From: Rhizobacter sp. OV335
GTDB taxonomy: Bacteria; Pseudomonadota; Gammaproteobacteria; Burkholderiales; Burkholderiaceae_C
DNA: 64,000 nt
NCBI RefSeq assembly: GCF_900142965.1
Contig: NZ_FRCQ01000006.1
Span: forward strand, 124,001 to 188,000
Direction of reading: 5' to 3'
The translations under genes and the position numbers were made by a program. Shown piece by piece: positions 28,641 to 40,768 of the stretch (position 1 is its first letter; each line of letters begins with the position of its first letter). The notes under the pieces are model-generated. The model was not told the DNA's origin, searched no databases, and saw nothing but the letters and a program-made list of their open reading frames with translations.

Positions 28641-30953
28641 TCACCCCCCCGCCAGCACCCGCTGCGCCTTCATCCCCGCCGCATCCAGCACCTTCCCCTT
28701 GCGCGCCCGCTTGCCGCCATAGACGGCGAGCGACGCGCCCTTCAGGTCTTCTTCCTTCGGCTTGCCGCCGCGGCCCAGGCCCAGCACCTTCAGCGCGGCC
28801 GCGCAGGTGGCGGTGGACACCAGCGGGTCCTTCGCGTCGACCTCCATCAGCGTCAGCCCGCGGCCGCCGTTGGCCTGCAGCTTCAACTCGTCGAGCGGGA
28901 ACACCAGCAGCCGGCCACTCAGGCTCAGGCAGGCCACCTGCTTGTGCGCGGCCGCCAGCGGCACCGGCGGCAGCAGCTTGTCGCCGTCGTCCAGCGTCAG
29001 GAAGCTCTTGCCGCCGCGCTGCCGGCTGACCATGTCGGACACCTGCGCCAGCAGCCCGAAGCCGCCGGTGTTCGACAGCAGCAGCTTCGTGTCGGCGCTC
29101 GCCGCAAAGTAGTGCAGCGGCTGCGTGCCGCTTTCCAGGTCGACCAGCGTCGTGATCGGCTGGCCGTCGCCGCGCCCGCCGGGCAGCAGGCTGGCCGCGA
29201 TCGAATACACCCGCCCGTTGCTGCCGAACACCAGCAAGGTGTCGACGCTGCGGCACGGGAAGGTGCCGTACAGCCCGTCGCCCGCCTTGAAGGCCAGCGC
29301 CGCCGGATCGATCTCGTGCCCCTTCAGCGCGCGCGCCCAGCCCTTCAGGCTGACGACCACCGTCACCGGCTCGTCGAGCACCTTCACTTCCACCACGGTG
29401 CGCTTCTGCGCCTGGATCAGCGTGCGACGGTCGTCGCCGTACTGCTTCGCGTCGGCCTCGATCTCCTTGATCATCGTGCGGCGCAGCGAGGCCGGGCTGC
29501 CGAGGATCTCCTGCAGCTTGTCGCGCTCGGCGCGCTGCTCCTTCAGCTCCTGCTCGATCTTGATGGCTTCCAGCCGCGCCAACTGGCGCAGGCGGATCTC
29601 GAGGATGTCCTCGGCCTGCCGGTCGCTCAGCTTGAAGCGCTCGATCAGCGCGGCCTTCGGCTCGTCCGACTGCCGGATGATGCGGATCACCTCGTCGATG
29701 TTCAGCAGCACCGTCTGCCGGCCTTCCAGCACGTGGATGCGCTCGAGCACCTTGTCGAGGCGGTGCTGCGTGCGCCGCTGCACCGTCTGCTGGCGGAAGG
29801 CGATCCACTCCTGCAGCATCAGCCGCAAGGTCTTCTGCGTCGGCCGGCCATCGGCGCCGATCATCGTCAGGTTGATCGGTGCCGAGGTCTCCAGGCTGGT
29901 GTGGGCCAGCAAGGTGTTGATCAGGTCCTGCTGCTCGATGCGGCTGGTCTTGGGCTCGATGACGATGCGCACCGCCGCATCCTTGTTCGATTCGTCGCGC
30001 ACCGTGTCGAGCACGGCCAGCACCGTCGCCTTCACCTGCACCTGGTCGGCCGTCAGCGCCTTCTTGCCGGTCTTGACCTTCGGGTTGATCAGCTCCTCGA
30101 TCTCTTCGAGCACCTTCTGCACGCTGGTGCCGTGCGGCAGCTCGGTGATGACCAGCTGCCACTGGCCGCGCGCCAGGTCTTCGATCTTCCAGCGCGCGCG
30201 CACCTTCAGGCTGCCGCGGCCGGTGGTGTAGGCCGCGCGGATGTCTTCGGGCGAGCTGATGATCTGGCCGCCGCCCGGGTAGTCGGGGCCCGGCACCAGC
30301 GTGAACAGCTCGTCGTCGCTCATCGCCTCGTTGCGGATCAGCGCGACGGTGGCCGCGGCGATCTCGCGCAGGTTGTGCGACGGCAGCTCGGTGGCCAGAC
30401 CCACCGCAATGCCGCTGGCGCCGTTCAGCAGCACGAACGGCAGGCGCGCCGGCAGCAGGCGCGGTTCGCGCTCGACGCCGTCGTAGTTGGGGACGAAGTC
30501 GACCGTGCCTTCGTCGAGCTCGTCGAGCAGCAGGCGCGAGATCGGGGCCAGGCGCGCTTCGGTGTAGCGCATCGCGGCCGCGTTGTCGCCGTCGCGCGAG
30601 CCGAAGTTGCCCTGGCCGTCGACCAGCGGATAGCGCTGCGAGAAATCCTGCGCCATGCGCACCATCGCGTCGTACGCCGCCTGGTCGCCGTGCGGGTGGA
30701 ACTTGCCGATCACGTCGCCGACGACGCGCGCGCTCTTGACCGGCCGGGCGCCGGCCGTGCCGCTGAAGGCCAGGCCCAGGCGCTGCATCGCGTACAGGAT
30801 GCGCCGCTGCACCGGCTTCTGGCCGTCGCAGACGTCGGGCAGCGCGCGGCCCTTGACGACGCTGAGCGCGTATTCGAGGTACGCGCGTTCGGCGTAGTGG
30901 GCGAGCGTGATGGCGTCGTCGGGGTTGCCGGTGTCGAAGAGGTCGTTGGTCAT
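28641..30953 (-). CDS. parC: DNA topoisomerase IV subunit A
   Basis: 770 residues from the ATG at 30953 (a TTG 36 bp upstream is possible). It has the 5Y-CAP domain with catalytic Y130 ([11 protein letters not shown]), the tower and coiled-coil region to about 480, and a C-terminal beta-pinwheel. ParC cuts and rejoins the DNA segment gated by topoisomerase IV and decatenates sister chromosomes. In the quinolone-sensitive helix the residue matching E. coli Ser80 is Gln ([12 protein letters not shown]). Its partner parE lies just upstream on the same strand, separated only by a lytic transglycosylase gene. Confidence 0.96.
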   Translation of the reverse strand: MTNDLFDTGNPDDAITLAHYAERAYLEYALSVVKGRALPDVCDGQKPVQRRILYAMQRLGLAFSGTAGARPVKSARVVGDVIGKFHPHGDQAAYDAMVRMAQDFSQRYPLVDGQGNFGSRDGDNAAAMRYTEARLAPISRLLLDELDEGTVDFVPNYDGVEREPRLLPARLPFVLLNGASGIAVGLATELPSHNLREIAAATVALIRNEAMSDDELFTLVPGPDYPGGGQIISSPEDIRAAYTTGRGSLKVRARWKIEDLARGQWQLVITELPHGTSVQKVLEEIEELINPKVKTGKKALTADQVQVKATVLAVLDTVRDESNKDAAVRIVIEPKTSRIEQQDLINTLLAHTSLETSAPINLTMIGADGRPTQKTLRLMLQEWIAFRQQTVQRRTQHRLDKVLERIHVLEGRQTVLLNIDEVIRIIRQSDEPKAALIERFKLSDRQAEDILEIRLRQLARLEAIKIEQELKEQRAERDKLQEILGSPASLRRTMIKEIEADAKQYGDDRRTLIQAQKRTVVEVKVLDEPVTVVVSLKGWARALKGHEIDPAALAFKAGDGLYGTFPCRSVDTLLVFGSNGRVYSIAASLLPGGRGDGQPITTLVDLESGTQPLHYFAASADTKLLLSNTGGFGLLAQVSDMVSRQRGGKSFLTLDDGDKLLPPVPLAAAHKQVACLSLSGRLLVFPLDELKLQANGGRGLTLMEVDAKDPLVSTATCAAALKVLGLGRGGKPKEEDLKGASLAVYGGKRARKGKVLDAAGMKAQRVLAGG

Positions 30954-30992
30954 CGTGTTTTTCAGGGAAAGGCTTCGCGGCTTCTGCAAGGG

Positions 30993-33709
<2,717 letters not shown>

Positions 33710-33810
33710 TTACAACTCGCAATCGACCGTGGCGCGGTCGACACGGAGCCGTCGTGGAGGCGCGTTACCCTTGCGCGCTTTTTTCTGATTCATCCAACCC
33801 GACCCGACCC

Positions 33811-34536
33811 ATGCGCCTTGCCTCCGCCACCCTGATCGCCCTCCTGTTCGGTACCGCTGCGCCGATCGCCCAGGCAGCCGAGCTGAACTCGCTGCAAACG
33901 CTGACGCAGTCCGAGTTCCGCCTGCTGTCGGAAGACCTGGGCGCCATCGTGTCGTTCAAGCCGCTGATCCCGTCCGAGCCGCTCGGGCTGACCGGCTTCG
34001 ACATCGGCGTCGGCGTGTCGGGCACCGTGCTCGAGAACCGCGGCGTCTGGGAAAAGGCGACCGGCGGCAGCAGCGTGCCGTCGACGATCGCGGTGCCGTC
34101 GCTGCGCGCGCACAAGGGGCTGCCGTTCGACATCGACGTGGGCGTCTCGGTCTCGCGCGTGCCGTCGGCCGGCGTCACCGTCACCGGCGGCGAGTTGCGC
34201 TGGGCGCCGCTGGCCGGCAATGCGGTGCTGCCGGCGATCGCGCTGCGGGTCAGCGCGTCGTCGATGTCGGGCGTCGACCAGCTGAAGCTGCGCACGCTCG
34301 GCTTCGACGTCTCGGTGTCGAAGGGCTTCCTGTTCGCGACGCCGTACGCCGGGCTCGGCACCGTCAACGTCAAGAGCAAGCCCCAGGGCGCACCGTTGGC
34401 AGGCGATGAAGACTTCAACCTGGCGAAGGTGTTCGCCGGCGTGAACCTGAACCTCGGGCTGGGCAACCTGGCCTTCGAGGCGGACAAGACCGGCAAGGCG
34501 ACCAGCTACAGCGCGAAGTTCGGGTTCAGGTTCTGA
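33811..34536 (+). CDS. Outer-membrane beta-barrel-like protein
   Basis: 241 residues. A signal peptide ends near AQAAE. The mature part consists of alternating hydrophobic/polar strands (FDIGVGVSGTVLE, LPFDIDVGVSVSRV, FAGVNLNLGLGNLAFEAD) and ends FGFRF. The C-terminal Phe is the usual recognition signal of barrel proteins for the Bam complex. An eight- to ten-stranded barrel of modest size is expected. No specific family is recognised; residues 40-240 are conserved-looking but without catalytic motifs. Confidence 0.72.
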   Translation: MRLASATLIALLFGTAAPIAQAAELNSLQTLTQSEFRLLSEDLGAIVSFKPLIPSEPLGLTGFDIGVGVSGTVLENRGVWEKATGGSSVPSTIAVPSLRAHKGLPFDIDVGVSVSRVPSAGVTVTGGELRWAPLAGNAVLPAIALRVSASSMSGVDQLKLRTLGFDVSVSKGFLFATPYAGLGTVNVKSKPQGAPLAGDEDFNLAKVFAGVNLNLGLGNLAFEADKTGKATSYSAKFGFRF

Positions 34537-34564
34537 CCGGAGGGCAATCCGTTACATTCGCCCG

Positions 34565-35782
34565 ATGTCCCGGACCGTCGACGCCCCCGCTCCGCTCTCG
34601 ATGAAACAGGTGCTGCTGTGCGGCGCCATGATCGTCACGCTGTCGATGGGCATCCGCCACGGCTTCGGGCTGTGGCTGCAGCCGATCACGATGGACCGCG
34701 GCTGGACGCGCGAGACCTTCGCCTTCGCGCTCGCGGTGCAGAACCTCGCCTGGGGCGTCGCCGGCCCGTTCGCCGGTGCGCTGGCCGACCGCTTCGGCGC
34801 CTTCCGGGTGCTGATCGCCGGCAGCCTGTTGTATGCCGGCGGGCTGGTGCTGATGGGCCTGTCCACCTCCGGCCTCGCCTTCACCGGCAGCGCCGGGCTG
34901 CTGCTCGGCATGGCGCAATCCGGCACCACCTACGCGGTGGTCTACGGCGTGATCGGCCGCAACGTCGCCGCCGAAAAGCGCAGCTGGGCGATGGGCGTCG
35001 CCGCGGCAGCCGGCTCGTTCGGCCAGTTCCTGATGGTGCCCACCGAGAACTGGCTGATCGGCCACCTCGGCTGGCAGCAGGCGCTGTTCGTGCTGGGCTG
35101 CGTGGCGCTGGCCATCATCCCGCTGGCGGCCGGCCTCAAGGAACCGAAGTTCGTCGTCAACCCGCTGCAGCAAAGCCTCTCCGCCGCGCTGCGCGAGGCC
35201 TTCGCGTACCCGAGCTTCCTGCTGCTGATGGCCGGCTATTTCGTCTGCGGCTTCCAGGTGGTGTTCATCGGCGTGCACATGCCCAGCTACCTGAAGGACC
35301 ACGGGCTGTCGCAGGATGTCGCGACCGGCGCGCTCGCACTGATCGGCCTGTTCAACGTGATCGGCACCTACACCGCCGGCACGCTCGGCCAGCGCCTGCC
35401 CAAGCGCTACATCCTGTCGACCATCTACGCGCTGCGCTCGGTCGCGATCCTCGTCTTCCTGAACGTGCCGCTGTCGCCGACCAGCGTCTACGTCTTCGCG
35501 TCGGTGATGGGCGTGCTGTGGTTGTCGACCGTGCCGCCGACCAATGCCGTCGTCGCGCAGATCTTCGGCGTGCGATACCTGTCGATGCTGGGCGGCTTCG
35601 TGTTCCTCAGCCACCAGGTCGGCTCCTTCCTCGGCGTGTGGCTCGGCGGCAAGCTGTACGACACCACCGGCAGCTACGACGTGGTGTGGTGGATCGCAGT
35701 CGGCCTGGGCGTGTTCGCCGCGCTCGTCAACCTGCCGGTGCGCGAATCGGCGATCGTGCGGACGACGCCGCAACCCGCATGA
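34565..35782 (+). CDS. MFS transporter, OFA (oxalate/formate antiporter-like) type
   Basis: 405 residues with twelve predicted helices. It contains GIRHGFGLWLQPITMDRGWT near the start, the helix 2-3 motif GPFAGALADRFGAFRVL, and the pseudo-repeat after helix 6. This subgroup carries monocarboxylates and related small anions, but the substrate is not deducible. The stop overlaps the start of a 42-residue membrane protein by ATGA, and SDR and methyltransferase genes follow closely, forming one transcription unit. Confidence 0.88.
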   Translation: MSRTVDAPAPLSMKQVLLCGAMIVTLSMGIRHGFGLWLQPITMDRGWTRETFAFALAVQNLAWGVAGPFAGALADRFGAFRVLIAGSLLYAGGLVLMGLSTSGLAFTGSAGLLLGMAQSGTTYAVVYGVIGRNVAAEKRSWAMGVAAAAGSFGQFLMVPTENWLIGHLGWQQALFVLGCVALAIIPLAAGLKEPKFVVNPLQQSLSAALREAFAYPSFLLLMAGYFVCGFQVVFIGVHMPSYLKDHGLSQDVATGALALIGLFNVIGTYTAGTLGQRLPKRYILSTIYALRSVAILVFLNVPLSPTSVYVFASVMGVLWLSTVPPTNAVVAQIFGVRYLSMLGGFVFLSHQVGSFLGVWLGGKLYDTTGSYDVVWWIAVGLGVFAALVNLPVRESAIVRTTPQPA

Positions 35783-35907
35783 AGCAGGACGTCGTCAGGG
35801 TGGGCATCTGGGTCGCGGTCGGCATCGTGATGGTGCTCGTGTTCCTGGCCTACCTGCGCCCCGAGATGGCCTTCACGCTCGCCAACCAGCTCTGGAACTG
35901 CTTCTGA
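35779..35907 (+). CDS. Small single-span membrane protein
   Basis: 42 residues, starting inside the stop of the MFS gene (ATGA). Residues 8-26 form one membrane helix (VGIWVAVGIVMVLVFLAYL), followed by a short amphipathic tail ending LANQLWNCF. The tight translational coupling and good coding character argue that it is real. It could be a small partner of the transporter, or an independent small protein. The next gene starts 2 bp after its stop. Confidence 0.7.
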   Translation: MKQDVVRVGIWVAVGIVMVLVFLAYLRPEMAFTLANQLWNCF

Positions 35908-35908
35908 C

Positions 35909-36715
35909 ATGTACGTCGTCGTGATCACCGGCGCCTCGGACGGCATCGGCGCCGAGCTGGCCCGGCAGTGGGCCGCGCGCGGCAAGGGCAACATCGCGCT
36001 GGTGCTGGCAGCCCGCAACCTCGACAAGCTGCAGGCCGTCGCCGACGAGTGCCGCACGCACGGCGCGCAGGCGCTGGTGCAGCGCTGCGACGTGAGCGTG
36101 CAGGCCGACTGCAAGGCGCTGGTCGACGCGACGATGCACACCTACGGCCGGCTCGACACGCTCGTCAACAACGCCGGCATGTCGGCGCAGGCGCTGCTGC
36201 GCGACGTGGCCGACCTCGGCTGGTACGAAGACCTGATGCGGGTGAACCTGTGGGGCAGCGTCTGGTGCACGCATGCCGCGCTGCCGCACCTGAAGACGAG
36301 CTACGGCCGCATCGTCGCGGTGTCGAGCCTGGCCGGGCTGGTCGGCGTGCCGGGCCGAACCGCCTACGCCGCCACCAAGTTCGCGATGACCGGGTTCTTC
36401 GAATCGCTGCGGCCCGAGATCGGCCGCCAGGGCATCAGCGTGACCATCGCCTACCCGGGCGTCGTCGCGACCGGGATCCGCCACCGCGGGTATGACGCCA
36501 GCGGCCACGCCGCCGGCCGCAGCGGGCTCGATGAATCGAGTGCGATGCCGGTCGAGACCTGCGCCCGGCTGATCATCGAGGGCGCCGAGGCGCGCCGGCG
36601 CGACATCGTGATGACGGCGCAGGGCAAGCTCGGCCGCTGGCTGAAGCTGGTCGCGCCGCGCTTCATCGACCGGCTGGCGCTGAAGGCGCTGAACCAGCAC
36701 GCCCGCCCGCAATGA
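35909..36715 (+). CDS. Short-chain dehydrogenase/reductase
   Basis: 268 residues, classical SDR length. The cofactor motif TGASDGIG is at residues 7-14, NNAG at about 88-91, the catalytic Ser in VSSLAGL and the Tyr/Lys pair in YAATK. The first strand is followed by a basic residue further on (AARNLDK), which would favour NADP(H). Substrate is unknown. It overlaps the following methyltransferase gene by 4 bp (ATGA). Confidence 0.9.
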   Translation: MYVVVITGASDGIGAELARQWAARGKGNIALVLAARNLDKLQAVADECRTHGAQALVQRCDVSVQADCKALVDATMHTYGRLDTLVNNAGMSAQALLRDVADLGWYEDLMRVNLWGSVWCTHAALPHLKTSYGRIVAVSSLAGLVGVPGRTAYAATKFAMTGFFESLRPEIGRQGISVTIAYPGVVATGIRHRGYDASGHAAGRSGLDESSAMPVETCARLIIEGAEARRRDIVMTAQGKLGRWLKLVAPRFIDRLALKALNQHARPQ

Positions 36716-37305
36716 GCGCGACGCTGACGCCCCCCGGCGCACCCGCGCCCTCGGCCTGGGTGCAGCGCTGGTCGCACCTGATCGCGCCGGGCGCCCGCGT
36801 GCTCGACGTCGCCTGCGGCAGCGGCCGCCATGTGCGCTGGTTCGCCGGCCGGGGCTGCCACGTGACCGCGCTCGACCGCGACGCGGTGGTCACCGAGCCG
36901 CTGCACCCGATCGCCGACGTGGTGCTGGCCGACATCGAGGCCGGCCCGTGGCCGCTGCCCGACCGCCATTTCGACGCCGTCGTCGTGACGAACTACCTGT
37001 GGCGGCCGCTGCTGCCGACGCTGTGCCAGGCGCTGAACGAGGGCGGCGTGCTGATCTACGAGACCTTCGCCCACGGCCAGCAGAGCGTGGGCCGGCCGGC
37101 CAACCCCGATTTTCTGCTGCGCCCGGGCGAGTTGCTCGAGGCGGCCCGCGGCCTGCGCATCGTCGCGTTCGAAGACGGCTTCCTCGGCTCGCCCGCGCGC
37201 TTCGTGCAGCGGATCGCCGCGGTGAACGCCGCCGCCGACCCCGCCGGACCGGGTGAAATCCCGCGTTATCTTCTGGACGCCGGGCACCCCCCGCAGGGTG
37301 AGTAA
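36712..37305 (+). CDS. Class I SAM-dependent methyltransferase
   Basis: 197 residues. SAM motif I is [15 protein letters not shown] (about residues 31-45), followed by ALDRD at strand 2 and [15 protein letters not shown] at motif II/III. The size and the YETFAHGQQ region resemble TehB-like or small ubiquinone-type methyltransferases, but the substrate is not clear. The dapA start lies 25 bp after its stop, so read-through is likely. Confidence 0.85.
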   Translation: MSATLTPPGAPAPSAWVQRWSHLIAPGARVLDVACGSGRHVRWFAGRGCHVTALDRDAVVTEPLHPIADVVLADIEAGPWPLPDRHFDAVVVTNYLWRPLLPTLCQALNEGGVLIYETFAHGQQSVGRPANPDFLLRPGELLEAARGLRIVAFEDGFLGSPARFVQRIAAVNAAADPAGPGEIPRYLLDAGHPPQGE

Positions 37306-37330
37306 AATCCGCGGATTCCGAGGATCCCGC

Positions 37331-38212
37331 ATGAAACCCATTGTTGGCAGCATCGTCGCGCTGATCACGCCGATGCACGAGGACGGCAGCGTCGACTATG
37401 ACGCGCTGCGCCGCCTGATCGACTGGCACATCGACGAAGGCACCGACTGCATCGGCGTCGTCGGCACCACCGGCGAGAGCCCCACGGTCTCGGTCGAGGA
37501 GCACTGGGAGATCATCCGCGTCGCGGTCGAGCATGCGCGCGGCCGCGTGCCGATCATGGCCGGCACCGGCGCCAACTCCACCCGCGAGGCCATCGAGCAC
37601 TCGCGCTATGCCCGCAAGGCCGGCGCCGACTGCACGCTGTCGGTCGTGCCGTACTACAACAAGCCGTCGCAGGAAGGCATCTACCAGCACTTCAAGGCCA
37701 TCGCCGAGGCGGTCGACATCCCGATGGTGCTGTACAACGTCCCCGGCCGCACGGTCGCGGACATGCTGCCCGAGACCACGCTGCGCCTCGCGCAGGTCCC
37801 CGGCATCGTCGGCATCAAGGAAGCCACCGGCAACATCGAGCGCGCCGGCTGGCTGGTGCGCAATGCGCCCGCGGGCTTCTCGATCTATTCCGGCGACGAC
37901 CCGACGGCGATCGCGCTGATGCTGCTGGGCGGCCACGGCAACGTGAGCGTCACCGCCAACGTCGCGCCGCGCGCGATGCACGAGCTGTGCAAGGCGGCGC
38001 TGGCCGGCCAGGCGCGCGAGGCGACCGCCATCCACCTGAAGCTGCTGCCGCTGCACAAGAACCTGTTCGTCGAACCGAGCCCCGCGCCCACCAAATGGGC
38101 CTTGTCGCGCCTGGGGCGCTGCGGCGCCACGCTGCGCCTGCCGATCGTCGGGCTGACGCCCGCCGGCCAGGCGACGGTGGAACAAGCGATGCGCGAATCG
38201 GGTCTGCTGTGA
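37331..38212 (+). CDS. dapA: 4-hydroxy-tetrahydrodipicolinate synthase
   Basis: 293 residues, the standard TIM-barrel length. The pyruvate Schiff-base lysine is K163 (GIKEATGN), with Y135 (VLYNVPGRT) and T46/T47 (GTTGES) as the catalytic triad partners. It condenses pyruvate with aspartate semialdehyde in lysine and diaminopimelate synthesis, supplying the cell wall. As in many proteobacteria the next gene is bamC, about 110 bp downstream. Confidence 0.96.
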   Translation: MKPIVGSIVALITPMHEDGSVDYDALRRLIDWHIDEGTDCIGVVGTTGESPTVSVEEHWEIIRVAVEHARGRVPIMAGTGANSTREAIEHSRYARKAGADCTLSVVPYYNKPSQEGIYQHFKAIAEAVDIPMVLYNVPGRTVADMLPETTLRLAQVPGIVGIKEATGNIERAGWLVRNAPAGFSIYSGDDPTAIALMLLGGHGNVSVTANVAPRAMHELCKAALAGQAREATAIHLKLLPLHKNLFVEPSPAPTKWALSRLGRCGATLRLPIVGLTPAGQATVEQAMRESGLL

Positions 38213-38322
38213 GCGGCCCGAGCCGCCTGCGCTGACGCGATCGCCCGTCCCTGCTCCAGTCCGCCCTCCCTTTCCTCTTTTCCACCGGCCCGGCCGGCGC
38301 CCTTGTGGCACTGTCCTCGGAG

Positions 38323-39495
38323 ATGCACAACGTGACCCGTTTTCCCCTGAATCCTCTCGCCCAGGCCATCGCCGCCGCCCTCGCCCTGGGCCTCGCCGCC
38401 GCCGGTTGCTCGACGATCGAGACGGCCGTGACCGGCGAGAAGGTCGACTACAAGACCGCGACCGCCAAGCCGACGCCGCTGGAAGTGCCGCCCGACCTGA
38501 CCCAGCTGCAGAACGACTCGCGCTACAACATGCAGAGTGGCGGCACCATCAGCGCCACCACCTTCCAGAACCCGCAGGCCGCCGCAGGCTCCACCCAGGC
38601 CGCCGGCCCGGCCACGCAGACGGTGGCGCCGAACGCGCTCGGCCAGGCCCGGCTGGAACGCCAGGGCGAGCAGCGCTGGGTCGTGACCGCGCAGACGCCC
38701 GAGCAGGTGTGGCCGCAGCTGCAGGCCTTCTGGAAGGAGCGCGGCCTGTCGATCTCGCTCGACCAGCCCGAGGCCGGCGTGATGGAAACCGAATGGGCCG
38801 AGAACCGCGCCAAGCTGCCGGACGACCTGCTGCGCCGCACGCTGGGCCGCGTCATCGACGGCCTGTACTCCACCGGTGAGCGCGACAAGTACCGCACCCG
38901 CGTCGAGCGCGGCGCGAACGGCACCGAGATCCACATCGCGCACCGCGGGCTGCGCGAGGTCTACGTCGGCCAGCAGAAGGAATCGACGACCTGGGAACCG
39001 CGCCCCAACGACCCGGAACTCGAGAGCGAAATGCTGTCGCGGCTGCTCGTGAAGCTGGGCGCGAAGGACGAGCAGGTCAAGCTGGCCTCGCAGCAGGCCG
39101 CGTCGGCGCCCGCCGCTGCCACGCCCCATGCACGCGCGCTCACCGGCCAGGCCGCCGCGACGCTGCAGGTCGACGACGCCTTCGACCGCGCCTGGCGGCG
39201 TGTCGGCCTCGCGCTGGACCGCAGCGGCTTCACGGTGGAAGACCGCGACCGCACGCAGGGCGTCTACTTCGTGCGCTATGTCGATCCGGCGATGGCCGGC
39301 AAGGAAGAGCCCGGCTTCTTCGGCCGCCTGTTCGGCACCGGCGAGAAGGGCAACTTCGCCCCGGTGAAGTACCGCGTGCGCGTGGTCGGCCAGGGCGATG
39401 CCAGCCTGATCTCGGTGCTCGACAGCAAGGGCGAGCCGGAGAACGGCGACGCCGGCAAGCGCATCGTCGGCCTGCTGGTCGACGAGCTGAAGTAA
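38323..39495 (+). CDS. bamC: Outer membrane assembly lipoprotein BamC
   Basis: 390 residues from the ATG at 38323. A GTG at 38332 has better ribosome-site spacing (GGAG then nine bases) and may be the true start. A lipoprotein signal ends LAAAGC, with the lipid-bearing cysteine followed by Ser. Two BamC domains follow (about 105-235 and 270-390), joined by a flexible Ala/Gln-rich stretch. The protein is part of the Bam complex at the inner face of the outer membrane. The dapA-bamC order is conserved. Confidence 0.9.
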   Translation: MHNVTRFPLNPLAQAIAAALALGLAAAGCSTIETAVTGEKVDYKTATAKPTPLEVPPDLTQLQNDSRYNMQSGGTISATTFQNPQAAAGSTQAAGPATQTVAPNALGQARLERQGEQRWVVTAQTPEQVWPQLQAFWKERGLSISLDQPEAGVMETEWAENRAKLPDDLLRRTLGRVIDGLYSTGERDKYRTRVERGANGTEIHIAHRGLREVYVGQQKESTTWEPRPNDPELESEMLSRLLVKLGAKDEQVKLASQQAASAPAAATPHARALTGQAAATLQVDDAFDRAWRRVGLALDRSGFTVEDRDRTQGVYFVRYVDPAMAGKEEPGFFGRLFGTGEKGNFAPVKYRVRVVGQGDASLISVLDSKGEPENGDAGKRIVGLLVDELK

Positions 39496-39526
39496 GCCCC
39501 GGGGTTCCGGCGACGAGGTACCGCAC

Positions 39527-40306
39527 ATGCTGCGCTTCTGCAGCCTCGGCAGCGGCAGCACCGGCAACGCGACGCTGGTCGAGGCCGGCAGCGGCGCGAG
39601 CGTCACGCGGCTGCTGATCGACTGCGGCTTCTCGCTGCGCGAGCTGACGCTGCGGCTGTCGCGCACCGGGCTCGCGGTCGACGACATCGACGCGGTGTTC
39701 GTGACGCACGAGCACGGCGACCACGTCGGCTGCGCGCTGACGCTCGCACGCCGGCACCGCGTTCCGCTGTGGACCAGCCAGGGCACCTGGCGCGCGATCG
39801 GCGATCCGACGGCGCAGGAATGGCTGAACGTGGCCCGCGACGGCGAGCCGATCGCGATCGGCGACCTGCAGCTGCAGCCCTACACCGTGCCGCACGATGC
39901 CAACGAGCCGCTGCAGCTGCGCGTGACCGATGGCGACGCCTGCCTGGGCGTGCTGACCGACATCGGCTCGTCGACGGCGCACGTGGTGTCGCACCTGCAG
40001 CACTGCGATGCGCTGCTGCTGGAATGCAATCACGACGTCCAGATGCTCGCGAACTCGAGCTACCCGGCCTCGCTGAAGCGGCGTGTCGGCGGGCGGCTCG
40101 GGCACCTGTCGAACGAGACCGCCGCGGAGATCCTCGCGGCCTGCCTGCATGGCGGGCTGCGCCACCTGGTGGCCGCGCACCTGAGCCGGCAGAACAACCG
40201 GCCCGAGCTGGCGGTTCAAGCGTTGCTCGGCGTGACCGGCGGCAACGCGGACGACATCATCGTGGCCGACCCGGCGCTCGGATTCGGCTGGTTGTCAGTG
40301 CGGTGA
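39527..40306 (+). CDS. MBL-fold metallohydrolase (YycJ/WalJ-like)
   Basis: 259 residues. The metal-binding motif is THEHGDHVG at about 61-69, with later ligands in VPHDANEP, DIGSS and AAHLSRQN. The N-terminus MLRFCSLGSGSTGNATLVEA is typical of the YycJ group, which are single-domain phosphodiesterase or exonuclease-like enzymes. The precise nucleic-acid substrate is unknown. The gene ends at a convergent shared terminator. Confidence 0.88.
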   Translation: MLRFCSLGSGSTGNATLVEAGSGASVTRLLIDCGFSLRELTLRLSRTGLAVDDIDAVFVTHEHGDHVGCALTLARRHRVPLWTSQGTWRAIGDPTAQEWLNVARDGEPIAIGDLQLQPYTVPHDANEPLQLRVTDGDACLGVLTDIGSSTAHVVSHLQHCDALLLECNHDVQMLANSSYPASLKRRVGGRLGHLSNETAAEILAACLHGGLRHLVAAHLSRQNNRPELAVQALLGVTGGNADDIIVADPALGFGWLSVR

Positions 40307-40331
40307 ACGGGCAGCGGCAGATCCAGACGTG

Positions 40332-40357
40332 AAAAAGCCGCCCGAAGGCGGCTTTCT
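40332..40357. terminator. Bidirectional Rho-independent terminator
   Basis: A perfect 9-bp stem (40334-40342 with 40347-40355) closes a CGAA/TTCG tetraloop, flanked by A and T runs. It serves both the plus-strand metallohydrolase and the minus-strand lipoprotein. Confidence 0.9.
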
Positions 40358-40374
40358 CGAATCGCCGAAGCGAT

Positions 40375-40605
40375 TTACTTGGCAGCCGAAGCAGCGCTCG
40401 AAGCAGCGGCAGCAGCAGACGAAGCAGCGTCCGTGGCAGCCGAAGCGGCCATTGCAGCGCCCGAAGCGGCGGCATCAGCCATCGGAGCGGGAGCGGGAGC
40501 CGGCGTGGCGACCGGAGCAGCCGGAGCGGCCTCTTCCGGCTTCTTGCCGCAAGCGGCCAGAGCAACAGCAGCAACCAGGGAAGCCAACAGAAGCGACTTT
40601 TTCAT
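40375..40605 (-). CDS. Small Ala-rich lipoprotein
   Basis: 76 residues with AGGA before the ATG at 40605. The signal MKKSLLLASLVAAVALAAC is a clean lipobox with C19. The mature part is first Pro/Ala (PAAPVATPAPAPAP), then a long Ala/Ser helix-prone tail ending SAAK. It resembles abundant small envelope lipoproteins of Burkholderiales. The Lys end could link to peptidoglycan in the manner of Lpp, but that is conjecture. Expression is probably strong: it has a perfect TATAAT box and a tight terminator. Confidence 0.85.
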   Translation of the reverse strand: MKKSLLLASLVAAVALAACGKKPEEAAPAAPVATPAPAPAPMADAAASGAAMAASAATDAASSAAAAASSAASAAK

Positions 40606-40628
40606 ACTTATCCTCAATGAAGGTTCAG

Positions 40629-40646
40629 ACAATTACCGGTAATTGT
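40629..40646. promoter_or_regulatory. Perfect 18-bp palindrome in the leader of the lipoprotein gene
   Basis: ACAATTACCGGTAATTGT is fully self-complementary and ends 24 bp before the lipoprotein ATG. It can be a protein operator or, in RNA, a hairpin near the ribosome site. Confidence 0.6.
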
Positions 40647-40742
40647 GGGAACCCTCCGATCTCGATATCCGGCAGGATACCCGGCAGATCCCCAACGCAG
40701 TCAGACCCAGGAAAGCTCGAGCGTTTCCTAGGCCCAGCCCAT

Positions 40743-40748
40743 GATTAT
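40743..40748 (-). promoter_or_regulatory. Probable -10 box for the lipoprotein gene
   Basis: TATAAT on the minus strand, exact consensus and rare in this GC-rich DNA. The -35 region is poor. A start about 8 bases further on would give a leader of roughly 130 nt holding an AGGAAA/TTTCCT hairpin (40707-40728) and the 18-bp palindrome. Confidence 0.5.
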
Positions 40749-40768
40749 ACGCAGGCGCAGTGCTTACC

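Noticed and set aside
40707..40728. AGGAAA/TTTCCT hairpin as a terminator for the gene ending at 40769
   Set aside because: No T run follows on the minus strand and a TATAAT box lies between; it fits a leader element better.
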